Positions 1 through 7,341 of a DNA stretch of 64,000 bases are shown here, piece after piece. The notes beneath the pieces are model-generated. The model was given only the letters and a program-made list of their open reading frames with translations. It searched no databases and was not told where the DNA came from. The position numbers were made by a program, and so were the translations under genes. Where the stretch lies: positions 51,153 to 115,152 of the forward strand of contig NZ_FOQG01000015.1 of assembly GCF_900113685.1 (NCBI RefSeq), read 5' to 3'. Position 1 is the first letter of the stretch, and every line of letters starts with the position of its first letter. Source of the stretch: Nocardioides psychrotolerans. Lineage in GTDB: Bacteria; Actinomycetota; Actinomycetes; Propionibacteriales; Nocardioidaceae.

Positions 1-1
1 C

Positions 2-871
2 GACGTGTCCTTCCGGCAGGTGCACGCCCAGGACGGCGGGCGGATCAAGTACCAACGCGTCTGCTCGATCGACGGCGAGGAGGTGCCCTACGCCGACATC
101 GCCAAGGGCTACGAGACCGAGGACGGCGAGATGGTGATCCTCAGTGACGACGACATGGCCGAGCTGCCGTCGACCTCGTCGCGCGAGATCGCGGTCGAGA
201 AGTTCGTCCCCAGCGACCAGATCGACCCGATGCTCTTCGAGAAGAGCTACTACCTCGAGCCCGAGAAGACCGGCGCCAAGCCCTACGCCCTGCTGCGCCA
301 GGCTCTCAAGGACGCCGACCGGATGGCCGTCGTGACGGTCGCCCTGCGCCAGCGCACCTCGGTGGCCGTGCTCCGCGTCCGCGACGACGTCATCGTGCTG
401 CAGACCATGATGTGGCCCGACGAGATCCGCCAGCCCGACTTCACCGTCGAGCCCGGTGAGATCAAGGAGGCCGAGGTCACGATGGCCACGATGCTGGTCG
501 AGACCCTCGCCGGCGACTTCGACGCCTCCGAGTTCGAGGACGACTACGCCGGCGCCGTCGAGGCCTTGGTCAAGGCCAAGATCGAGGGCGGCGAGATCAA
601 GCGCACCCCCACCTCCACCAAGTCCTCCGGCGAGGTCGTCGACCTCCTCGCCGCGCTCCAGCGCTCCGTCGACGCCGCCAAGGCCGCACGCGGCGAGTCG
701 ACGGACTCGGACTCCGACGAGGCTGACGACGGGGCTGACGAGCAGCCTGCGGCGAAGAAGACCGCGAAGGCGCCGGCCAAGAAGAGCGCCACCAAGAAGT
801 CAGCTGCCACGAAGAAGACCACCGCCACGAAGGCTCCCGCGAAGAAGGCCGCTGCCAAGAAGGCGAGCTAG
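2..871 (+). CDS. ku: Ku protein of non-homologous end joining (5' end outside window)
   Basis: Bacterial Ku forms a homodimeric ring on double-strand break ends and recruits LigD. The visible 289 residues begin inside the Ku core: VSFRQVHAQDGG, followed by RVCSIDGEEVPY, is the characteristic early core segment. About 30 N-terminal residues are therefore missing because the frame is open to the window edge; the in-frame GTG at 5 is an internal valine. The core runs to about residue 220. It is followed by an acidic stretch and a low-complexity Lys/Ala/Thr tail of about 40 residues, the basic DNA-binding extension common in actinobacterial Ku. The TAG stop overlaps the stop of the convergent carboxyltransferase gene within a CTAG. 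A ligD partner, if present, would lie upstream outside the window. Confidence 0.93.
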   Translation, partial: DVSFRQVHAQDGGRIKYQRVCSIDGEEVPYADIAKGYETEDGEMVILSDDDMAELPSTSSREIAVEKFVPSDQIDPMLFEKSYYLEPEKTGAKPYALLRQALKDADRMAVVTVALRQRTSVAVLRVRDDVIVLQTMMWPDEIRQPDFTVEPGEIKEAEVTMATMLVETLAGDFDASEFEDDYAGAVEALVKAKIEGGEIKRTPTSTKSSGEVVDLLAALQRSVDAAKAARGESTDSDSDEADDGADEQPAAKKTAKAPAKKSATKKSAATKKTTATKAPAKKAAAKKAS

Positions 872-2331
872 CGCGGCGTCAGAAGACCCCTACCCACCCG
901 TCGTACGGCGCCCAGGCGGCGCAGCTGCTCCCCGATCTCGGCGGCCACGGCGATGGCGAGGTCGCGGGCGGACTCCCCTTCGACCTCGGGCACCACGTGC
1001 TGGACGGTGCCGTCGGCGAGCAGGTCGGCCGCGCCGACCCGCTGTGCCGCGGCCATCTCGGCCGCGTGGGTGACGTCGCCGTGGACGATCACGCTCGCAC
1101 CCTCGGGCGGGAGCGGCGAGAGCCAGGCGTGCTCGGTGGCGATGACCGTGCGGGCCGGGAGCAGCGCGAGCGCTCCCCCACCGCACCCCTGGCCGAGGAT
1201 CACCGACAGCGTCGGCACGGTCATGGTCGTCAGGGTGGCGATGCAGCGGGCGATCTCGCCGGCGATGGCGCCCTCCTCGGCGCGCTGCGAGAGCTCTGCA
1301 CCGGGGGTGTCGATGACGGTGACGAGCGGGAGGCCGAGCTCCTCGGCGAGGCGCATCGCGCGTCGACCCTCGCGGAGCGCGGCCGGGCCCATCGGGTGCG
1401 TCGGGGACTGTCGCGAGCGGTCCTGGCCGACCAGCACGCAGGGTTGGCCGTCGATCCGGGTGAGCGCCACGATCACGGTCTCGTCGCGCTCACCCTCGTC
1501 GGTGCCGCGCAGCCGCAGCGTGCCGGTGGAGCCGTGACGCAGCAGGTCGCGGACCCCGACCCGCTCGGGTCGGCGGGTCAGCTCGATCGACTCCCACACC
1601 GGCCGCGACGCCGGGGCAGGCACCGCGGGTCGCAACGGCAGCGTCGCCACCGTGGGCGGGTCGACGAGAACGCCGAGCGCCCGATCGACGAGCTGCGGGA
1701 GGTCCTCGGCAGAGACCACGGCGTCGATGACGCCCTTGGCCGCGAGGTTCTCGGCGGTCTGCACGCCCTCGGGGAACGCCTCGCCGTTGAGCGCCTGGAA
1801 GACCTTCGGCCCGAGGAAGCCCACCAGCGCCCCCGGCTCGGCGACGGTCACGTGGCCGAGCGACCCCCAGGAGGCATAGACCCCGCCGGTGGTCGGGTGG
1901 CGCAGGTGCACCAGGTAGGGCAGGCCGGCCGCCCGGTGCGCCATCAGCGCCCGCGAGATCTCGACCATCTGCACGAAGGCAGGCGTGCCCTCCTGCATGC
2001 GGGTGCCACCCGAGCTGGTCGTGGCCAGGACGGGCAGCCCCTCCGCCGTGGCCCGTCGTACGGCGCTCGCGATGCGGTCAGCCGACGCACGGCCGATCGA
2101 CCCGGCCAGGAAGCGGAACTCGTTGGCGACCACGGCGACCGGCCGGCCGTGGACCTGGCCACGACCGGTCAGTACCGACTCGTCGGTGCCGGCCTTGGCC
2201 GCGGCGGCCTCGAGCTCGCGCCGGTAGTGCTCGGGGTGGCCGGTGATGTCGATCGCGGCATCCCACGAGGTGAAGGAGCCCTCGTCGAGGACCAGGTCGA
2301 GCAGGTCCTGCGCGCCCCACCGACGGCTCAT
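868..2331 (-). CDS. Fused acyl-CoA carboxyltransferase (AccD-AccA type), 487 aa
   Basis: This is a biotin-dependent carboxyltransferase with beta-like and alpha-like halves in one chain. The first half carries SSGGTRMQEG, which matches the AccD SGG-RMQEG signature. The second half has VIDTPGAE and a glycine-rich GQGCGGGALA segment ending SPLPPEG, which match AccA. The N-terminal zinc finger of canonical AccD is absent. The ATG at 2331 overlaps the TGA of the upstream CoA-transferase gene as ATGA, so translation is probably coupled; an in-frame start ten codons upstream is less likely. No biotin carboxylase or biotin carrier gene is nearby. Inference: it acts with the upstream MatC transporter and CoA-transferase on malonyl-CoA or another dicarboxylic acyl-CoA, possibly as a decarboxylase. 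It could equally be the housekeeping carboxylase subunit. Confidence 0.85.
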   Translation of the reverse strand: MSRRWGAQDLLDLVLDEGSFTSWDAAIDITGHPEHYRRELEAAAAKAGTDESVLTGRGQVHGRPVAVVANEFRFLAGSIGRASADRIASAVRRATAEGLPVLATTSSGGTRMQEGTPAFVQMVEISRALMAHRAAGLPYLVHLRHPTTGGVYASWGSLGHVTVAEPGALVGFLGPKVFQALNGEAFPEGVQTAENLAAKGVIDAVVSAEDLPQLVDRALGVLVDPPTVATLPLRPAVPAPASRPVWESIELTRRPERVGVRDLLRHGSTGTLRLRGTDEGERDETVIVALTRIDGQPCVLVGQDRSRQSPTHPMGPAALREGRRAMRLAEELGLPLVTVIDTPGAELSQRAEEGAIAGEIARCIATLTTMTVPTLSVILGQGCGGGALALLPARTVIATEHAWLSPLPPEGASVIVHGDVTHAAEMAAAQRVGAADLLADGTVQHVVPEVEGESARDLAIAVAAEIGEQLRRLGAVRRVGRGLLTPR

Positions 2332-3536
2332 CCCCGTGACTCCGGACCCGACTCCAGCCACGCCCGGATCGACCCGCCGTGCTGGTCGAGCGTCGGCGGG
2401 GAGACGTGGTCGCGCCGGGTGACCTCGTCACCGTCGGCCGCGAAGAAGCGCAGCGGCGGGCCCGGCAGCGTGACCGGCCCGAGCGTCGGGTGCTCGACGT
2501 CGACGAGCAGCCCCTGGCTGATCGTCTGGTCCCACGTGTAGACCTCGTCGAGGGTGCGGACCTTGCCGGCCGGCACCCCGACCTCGGCCAACCGGGCCAG
2601 CAACGGCTCGGCGTCCCAGGCGGAGAAGATGCCCTCGACCAGCTCGAGCACCTGCTCGCGCGCGGCGACCCGCTCGGGGTTGGTGGCCAGGCCCTCGGCC
2701 ATCGGGTCGAGCCCGAAGCCCTCGCAGAAGCGACGCCACAGGCCCTCGGAGCCGAGCGCGATCTGGACCGCGCCGTCGCGGCAGCGGAAGAGCCCGTAGG
2801 GCACGATCGAGGGGTGGTGGTTGCCCTGGGCGCGACCGACCTCGCCGGCAACGGTCCACCGCGTGCCCTGGAACGCATGGACGCCGACGATCGCGGCCAG
2901 CAGCGAGGTGCGCACGACGGTCCCGACGCCGGTGCGCTCGCGCTCGTGGAGCGCGGCGAGGACGCCGTAGGCGCCGTACATCCCCGACAGCAGGTCGGCG
3001 ATCGGCACGCCCACGCGTTGGGGGTCGTCGGGGCCGGAGCCGGTCAGGGACATCATCCCGCCCTCGCCCTGCGCGATCTGGTCGTAGCCGGCGCGACCGC
3101 CCTCGGGTCCGTCGTGCCCGAAGCCGGTGATCGAGAGGACCACGAGGCGCGGATTGCGCTCCTGGAGCGACGCGATCCCGAGACCGAGACGCTCGAGCAC
3201 GCCGGTGCGGAAGTTCTCCACGAGGACGTCGGCCCGGTCGACGAGCCGCAGCAGCAGCTCGCGGTCACCGGCGTCCTTGAGGTCGAGGGTGATCGACTCC
3301 TTGTTGCGGTTGGTCGAGAGGAAGTACGTCGACTCGCGCGCGTCGGGATCGCCGACGAACGGCGGGCCCCACCCGCGGGTGTCGTCGCCGCCGTCGGGCG
3401 TCTCCACCTTGATCACCCGCGCGCCCTGGTCGCCGAGCATCATCGTGGCGTGCGGCCCGGCGAGCGCGCGGGAGAGGTCGACGACGAGCACGCCGTCGAG
3501 CGGACCGGTCGAGCGGTCGGGGGCAGGGTCAGTCAT
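2328..3536 (-). CDS. Family III CoA-transferase (CaiB/BaiF), 402 aa
   Basis: Family III CoA-transferases move CoA between carboxylic acids through an aspartyl-CoA thioester. The N-terminus (GVLVVDLSRALAGPHATMML) is the typical first strand and helix. The catalytic Asp is expected in PIADLLSGMYGAYGVLAAL. The family's usual length is about 400 aa. The ATG at 3536 is preferred over a GTG two codons upstream because GGAAGG lies 5 nt before it. It follows the MatC-type transporter gene by 15 nt and overlaps the carboxyltransferase by 4 nt, so the three form one operon. The substrate cannot be read from sequence. In this context malonate or another imported dicarboxylate is the simplest guess. Confidence 0.87.
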   Translation of the reverse strand: MTDPAPDRSTGPLDGVLVVDLSRALAGPHATMMLGDQGARVIKVETPDGGDDTRGWGPPFVGDPDARESTYFLSTNRNKESITLDLKDAGDRELLLRLVDRADVLVENFRTGVLERLGLGIASLQERNPRLVVLSITGFGHDGPEGGRAGYDQIAQGEGGMMSLTGSGPDDPQRVGVPIADLLSGMYGAYGVLAALHERERTGVGTVVRTSLLAAIVGVHAFQGTRWTVAGEVGRAQGNHHPSIVPYGLFRCRDGAVQIALGSEGLWRRFCEGFGLDPMAEGLATNPERVAAREQVLELVEGIFSAWDAEPLLARLAEVGVPAGKVRTLDEVYTWDQTISQGLLVDVEHPTLGPVTLPGPPLRFFAADGDEVTRRDHVSPPTLDQHGGSIRAWLESGPESRG

Positions 3537-3551
3537 GGGCACCTTCCGGGG

Positions 3552-4871
3552 TCACCAGCTGGGCAGGACGAGCGTGGCCCAGACCAGCAGCGGTCCGACG
3601 AGCACGACGATCACGCTGTAGGTCAGGATCTGCTTGTAGTAGACAGGCTCGCTGATCGTGTCGGGCTTGTTGGCCAGCATCAGGGCACCGTTGGTGGAGA
3701 ACGGGCTGACGTCGACGATGGTCGAGGACACCGCCAGGGCAGCCACGAAGAGCGCGGCGTTGATGCCGCCCTCGGCGATCAGCGGCACGGCGATCGGGAT
3801 GATGATCGGCAGCAGCGCGGTGGACGAGGCGAAGGCCGAGACGACACCGCCGACGTAGCAGAGGATCAGGGCCCCGAGGGCGACGACGCTGAAGCCAGCG
3901 GCCCACTTCCCGACGAACTCCGGCGAGCCGGACGCGGTGAGGATCGCGGCATAGGTGCTGACACCCGCGACCAGGAGCACGGTCGGCCAGGCGATCTGCT
4001 TGACGGCGTCCTTGTGCTCGTTGGGCGAGAGCATCGCGAGGACGACCGCGGCGGTGATCGCGACGAAGCCGATGTTCTTGTCGAAGATCAACGCGATGAG
4101 GGCGACCGCCGCGAAGGCGACCAACGTCAGGACCTGGTCACGACGCACACCGAGGGCCTGGGTGCCGGTCAGCGCGGTGGCTCCGGTGCCACGGGCAGGC
4201 ACGCTGACGCCCCCGCGGTGCAGGTCCTCCGTGAGGTGCTCCTCCTCGGAGGCGTCGATCCGACGTGACATCAGCTCACGACCGCCGAGCAGCACGAAGA
4301 GGATCGCGGCCATGATCGTGTTGACGACCAGGCTGGAGAGGAAAACCGTGAGCTCGCTCGTCGGCAGGCCGGCGTCCTCCATGACGGAGTTGGTGATGGT
4401 GCCGTAGATGCTGATCGGCGAGAAGCCGCCGCCCTGGGCGCCGTGCACGACGAACATGCCCATCATGAGCGGGTTGATCTTGTAGCGCCCGGCGAAGCCG
4501 AGGGCGATCGGACCGATGATCGCGCAGGCCGCCGGGCTGGCGGCTCCGATCGAGGTCAGCAGCGCCGTGACGGCGAACATCACCCACGGGATCAGCGCCA
4601 CACGACCGCCGACGCTGCGCACGGCAGACCTCACGATCACGTCCACCGTGCCGTTGTTGCGCGCGATGGCGAAGAGATAGGTCACACCGATGAGGGTGAG
4701 GACCAGGTCGGCGCTCACCCCGGCGAGGATCTCCTTCTCGTCAAGGCCGAGGGAGTACATCCCGACCAACCACGCGGCGACGTAGGCCAGCGCTCCCATG
4801 TTGATCGGCAACACCGTGCCGATGACGAACAACGCCACCAGGGCGATGATCGCTACCCATTCCGGACCCAT
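3552..4871 (-). CDS. matC: MatC-type dicarboxylate (malonate) transporter, 439 aa
   Basis: This is a polytopic inner-membrane carrier with 10-12 hydrophobic segments. The opening (LPINMGALA, then VTYLFAIARNNGT and RVALIPWVMF) and the HGAQGGGFSPISIYG motif match the Rhizobium malonate carrier MatC as I know the family (MatC N-terminal domain). The length is typical. The ATG at 4871 is chosen because AGGAGG sits just upstream (GGAGGAACGATG); anything longer would run back through the divergent regulator. It is the first gene of the operon with the CoA-transferase and carboxyltransferase, divergent from a GntR regulator. Substrate preference within C3/C4 dicarboxylates is inferred, not shown. 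Confidence 0.85.
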   Translation of the reverse strand: MGPEWVAIIALVALFVIGTVLPINMGALAYVAAWLVGMYSLGLDEKEILAGVSADLVLTLIGVTYLFAIARNNGTVDVIVRSAVRSVGGRVALIPWVMFAVTALLTSIGAASPAACAIIGPIALGFAGRYKINPLMMGMFVVHGAQGGGFSPISIYGTITNSVMEDAGLPTSELTVFLSSLVVNTIMAAILFVLLGGRELMSRRIDASEEEHLTEDLHRGGVSVPARGTGATALTGTQALGVRRDQVLTLVAFAAVALIALIFDKNIGFVAITAAVVLAMLSPNEHKDAVKQIAWPTVLLVAGVSTYAAILTASGSPEFVGKWAAGFSVVALGALILCYVGGVVSAFASSTALLPIIIPIAVPLIAEGGINAALFVAALAVSSTIVDVSPFSTNGALMLANKPDTISEPVYYKQILTYSVIVVLVGPLLVWATLVLPSW

Positions 4872-4919
4872 CGTTCCTCCTGCACCCGAGTGCCGGTCGC
4901 TGTGACCGGGGCCACCTTG

Positions 4920-4966
4920 CTGGACCAGTGGCCTAGCCAATAGGTCAATAGGCCGGAAGTCAATAG
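4920..4966. promoter_or_regulatory. Candidate operator region between matC and gntR
   Basis: The 96-bp divergent gap contains the inverted repeat GGCCTA (4930-4935) / TAGGCC (4949-4954). It also holds three copies of CAATAG(G/C) at 4938, 4946 and 4961 and a small palindrome CTGGACCAG (4920-4928). GntR/FadR-type proteins usually bind such symmetric sites next to their own gene, so this is the likely site of autoregulation and matC control. The repeat runs to within a few bases of the gntR Shine-Dalgarno sequence. The specific half-site is a guess. Confidence 0.4.
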
Positions 4967-4967
4967 C

Positions 4968-5717
4968 ATGGCCCCCATGACGGACTCCGCAGCCTCGGGC
5001 CCGGTCGCCGACCCCATCCCTGGCCCCGTTTTTCCGCAGCGCCTGACGCGCACCCGCCTCTACGAGCAGGTCGCGGAGCAGATCACGACGTGGATCGCCG
5101 ACAACGGCCTCGGCGCCGGAGACCGGCTGCCGCCCGAGCGCGAGCTCGCCACCCGGCTCGGCGTCAGCCGCGCGACGCTCAGCCAGGCCCTCGTCGCGCT
5201 GGAGGTGATCGGGGTCGTGGCCGTGCGCCATGGCGACGGCACCGTGGTGACCGGGCCGCTCGGGGCGACCCGGATCGTGGAGGCGATCCGGTCCCACGCC
5301 GACCGGCTGCCCGAGGTCATCGAGACCCGCGACGCGCTCGAGACCAAGATCGCGGCGCTCGCGGCCACCCGCCGCACCGACGACGACCTCGCGCGCATCG
5401 ACGACGCCCTGACCGCCATGGCGGCCGACATCGAGGCCGGCGGGCGCGGGGTCGAGGGTGACGAGCGCTTCCACGGCGCCGTCACCGCCGCCGCCCACTC
5501 GCTGCTGCTGGCCCGGCTCATGGACGAGATCGCCGACCTGATCAAGGAGACCCGCATCGAGTCGCTGATCCAACCCGGCCGACCGCGCGACTCCCTCGCC
5601 GGTCACCAGGCGATCGCCGACGCGATCCGCGCGGGCGACCCCTCAGCCGCGTCGACGGCCATGCACGCCCACGTCGCGATGGTGAGCGACGTGGCGCTGC
5701 TGCGCGAGCATCCGTGA
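4968..5717 (+). CDS. GntR family regulator, FadR/FCD subgroup, 249 aa
   Basis: This is a DNA-binding repressor or activator that responds to an organic acid. Residues about 25-90 form the GntR winged helix (LYEQVAEQI, LPPERELATRLGVSR, ALVALEVIGVV). Residues about 105-240 are an all-helical FCD ligand domain, with DERFHGAV and HQAIADAI carrying the usual metal/ligand histidines. The ATG at 4968 has GGAAG 8 nt upstream; a second ATG three codons later is too far from it. It is divergent from the matC operon and overlaps the downstream TSUP gene by 4 nt (GTGA). It therefore probably controls both the importer operon and the exporter. Confidence 0.88.
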   Translation: MAPMTDSAASGPVADPIPGPVFPQRLTRTRLYEQVAEQITTWIADNGLGAGDRLPPERELATRLGVSRATLSQALVALEVIGVVAVRHGDGTVVTGPLGATRIVEAIRSHADRLPEVIETRDALETKIAALAATRRTDDDLARIDDALTAMAADIEAGGRGVEGDERFHGAVTAAAHSLLLARLMDEIADLIKETRIESLIQPGRPRDSLAGHQAIADAIRAGDPSAASTAMHAHVAMVSDVALLREHP

Positions 5718-6481
5718 GTGGTCTCGAGCAGCTCGCCGTCCTCGCGGCGGGGCTCGGGGCCGGCGTGCTCACGTCGACCGTCGGCGTGGCCTCACTGCTT
5801 AGCTTTCCCGTTCTCGTCGCGGTCGGCCTGCCCCCGGTCGTGGCCAACGTCAGCAACACGATCGGGATGACCCCGGCCGGGCTCAGCGGGTCGTTCGGCT
5901 ACCGCGAGGAGCTGCGCGAGCACCCGCGGGTGACGGCCACGGTGATCGCCACGTGCGCGGTCGGCTCGGTCCTGGGCGCCGTGCTCCTGCTGGCCCTGCC
6001 CTCGAGCGTCTTCGAGGCGGTCGTGCCGTGGCTGATCCTCGGCACCTGCCTGCTCGTCGGCGCCCAGCCGACCATCTCGCGCCGGCTGCGCCGTCGACAC
6101 CCCGAGGGCGAGGAGCCGGCGGCGCGCACCCGCATGTCGCCGATCACGACCGGCTTCTCGACCGCGGTCGGCGCCTACGGCGGCTACTTCGGCGCCGGGT
6201 CGGGCGTGATGATGGTGGCCGTCCTCGGCTTCGGCCTCGATCTCGAGCTGCGCGTCGTCAACGGCCTCAAGACGCTGGCGATCCTCTCGGGCAACCTCAT
6301 CGCCGCCCTGATCTTCGTGGCCGTGGCCGAGGTCGACTGGAGGGCCGTCGCGCTCCTGGCCGCCGGCTCGGTGGTCGGGGGCTACGTCGGCGCCCGGGTC
6401 GGGCGGCGGCTACCGCCGACGCTGTTCCGCGTGCTGGTCGTGCTCGCGGGCAGCACGGCCGCGGTCACCATGCTGACCTGA
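5714..6481 (+). CDS. TSUP family membrane transporter (TauE/SafE), 255 aa
   Basis: TSUP proteins move anions such as sulfite, sulfoacetate or organic acids across the membrane. The protein has about eight hydrophobic segments in two repeats. Each repeat has the family's glycine-rich signature: GAGVLTSTVGVASL near the N-terminus and GAYGGYFGAGSGVMM in the middle. The GTG start overlaps the TGA of the GntR gene (GTGA), so translation is coupled and it is likely in the same regulon. Its 3' end overlaps the convergent SDR gene by 72 bp. Its cargo is unknown; proximity to MatC makes a carboxylate or sulfonate plausible. Confidence 0.85.
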   Translation: MSGLEQLAVLAAGLGAGVLTSTVGVASLLSFPVLVAVGLPPVVANVSNTIGMTPAGLSGSFGYREELREHPRVTATVIATCAVGSVLGAVLLLALPSSVFEAVVPWLILGTCLLVGAQPTISRRLRRRHPEGEEPAARTRMSPITTGFSTAVGAYGGYFGAGSGVMMVAVLGFGLDLELRVVNGLKTLAILSGNLIAALIFVAVAEVDWRAVALLAAGSVVGGYVGARVGRRLPPTLFRVLVVLAGSTAAVTMLT

Positions 6482-7330
6482 CGCAGCGGCACTCGAGTCA
6501 TCGAACGCCCGATCGAAGCGGTGGAACAACGCGTCGGTCAGCCGCGGGGCGAGCAGGTTGAGCACCTCCCCCACCTGCCCCGCGACCGTGCCGACCGTGA
6601 TCGGCCGGTCCTCCAGCGCCCGCACCACCCGCGCAGCCGCCTGCTCTGCGGTGGCACCGCGCCCGGCGTAGGCCTCGGTCGGCGCGGTCATCGCCGTCTG
6701 CACCAGGGCGAAGCGCATGTTGGTGAAGGTGACGTTGTCGCCGTAGGTCTCGCGCCCAGCGATCCGGGACCAGGTGTCGAGCGCCGCCTTGGAGCCGAGG
6801 TAGGCGGAGAACTTCGGCGCCTTCATCTGCACGCCCCAGCTGAGGATGTTGACCACGTGCCCGAAGCGCTGCTCGCGCATCGCCGGCAGCAGCCCCAGCG
6901 TCAGCCGCACCGGCGCGAGGTAGTTGATCGCCGTCGTGCGCTCCACGTCGTGGAAGCGGTCGTAGGACAGGTGCAGCGAACGCCGGATCGAGCGCCCCGC
7001 GTTGTTGACGAGGTAGTCGACGGCCCCGTGCTCCGCGAGCACCCGTGCCACCAGGGCGTCGACGGCGTCGCCGTCCACCAGGTCGCAGACGTACGACGTG
7101 GCGCGACCACCGGCCGCCTCGACCTGCGCCCGGACCCGCTCGAGGTCGGCGGCACGCCGGGCCACGAGCAGGACGTGACCACCCCGCGCCGCGACGGCCA
7201 GCGCCGTGGCCTCGCCGATGCCGGAGGAGGCGCCCGTGACGAGCACGGTGCGCCCTGCCAGCGGGCTGGGCGCGCCGGGCCGCAGGGCTCGTCGTACGAG
7301 CGCGCAAGGAGTCTGGAGCAGCAGTCCCAC
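6410..7330 (-). CDS. Short-chain dehydrogenase/reductase, 306 aa
   Basis: This is a classical SDR with the NAD(P)-binding TGASSGIG (residues about 33-40), the structural VNNAG and the catalytic YLGSK (Tyr and Lys four apart), preceded by Ser in NILSWG. The substrate is unknown. The extra C-terminal region after the fold (VGEVLNLLAPRLTDALFHRF) recalls membrane-associated or lipid-related SDRs. The GTG start at 7330 has only a weak ribosome site. The last 24 or so residues are read antisense to the TSUP gene and are Arg/Gln/Ala-rich, unlike the rest. The 72-bp convergent overlap may therefore be a run-on tail after loss of an earlier stop. The gene follows the FHA-protease by 11 nt on the same strand and may share its transcript. 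Confidence 0.85.
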   Translation of the reverse strand: MGLLLQTPCALVRRALRPGAPSPLAGRTVLVTGASSGIGEATALAVAARGGHVLLVARRAADLERVRAQVEAAGGRATSYVCDLVDGDAVDALVARVLAEHGAVDYLVNNAGRSIRRSLHLSYDRFHDVERTTAINYLAPVRLTLGLLPAMREQRFGHVVNILSWGVQMKAPKFSAYLGSKAALDTWSRIAGRETYGDNVTFTNMRFALVQTAMTAPTEAYAGRGATAEQAAARVVRALEDRPITVGTVAGQVGEVLNLLAPRLTDALFHRFDRAFDDSSAAASGQHGDRGRAAREHDQHAEQRRR

Positions 7331-7341
7331 AGGGGAACCTT

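Noticed and set aside
2379..4268. A 629-codon open frame on the plus strand
   Set aside because: It lies antisense to the CoA-transferase and matC, both of which have family motifs and ribosome sites. Its translation is rich in Arg, Gly and Asp without any fold pattern.
4872..5606. Upstream extension of the matC frame (minus strand)
   Set aside because: It is antisense to the GntR gene. AGGAGG before ATG 4871 fixes the true start.
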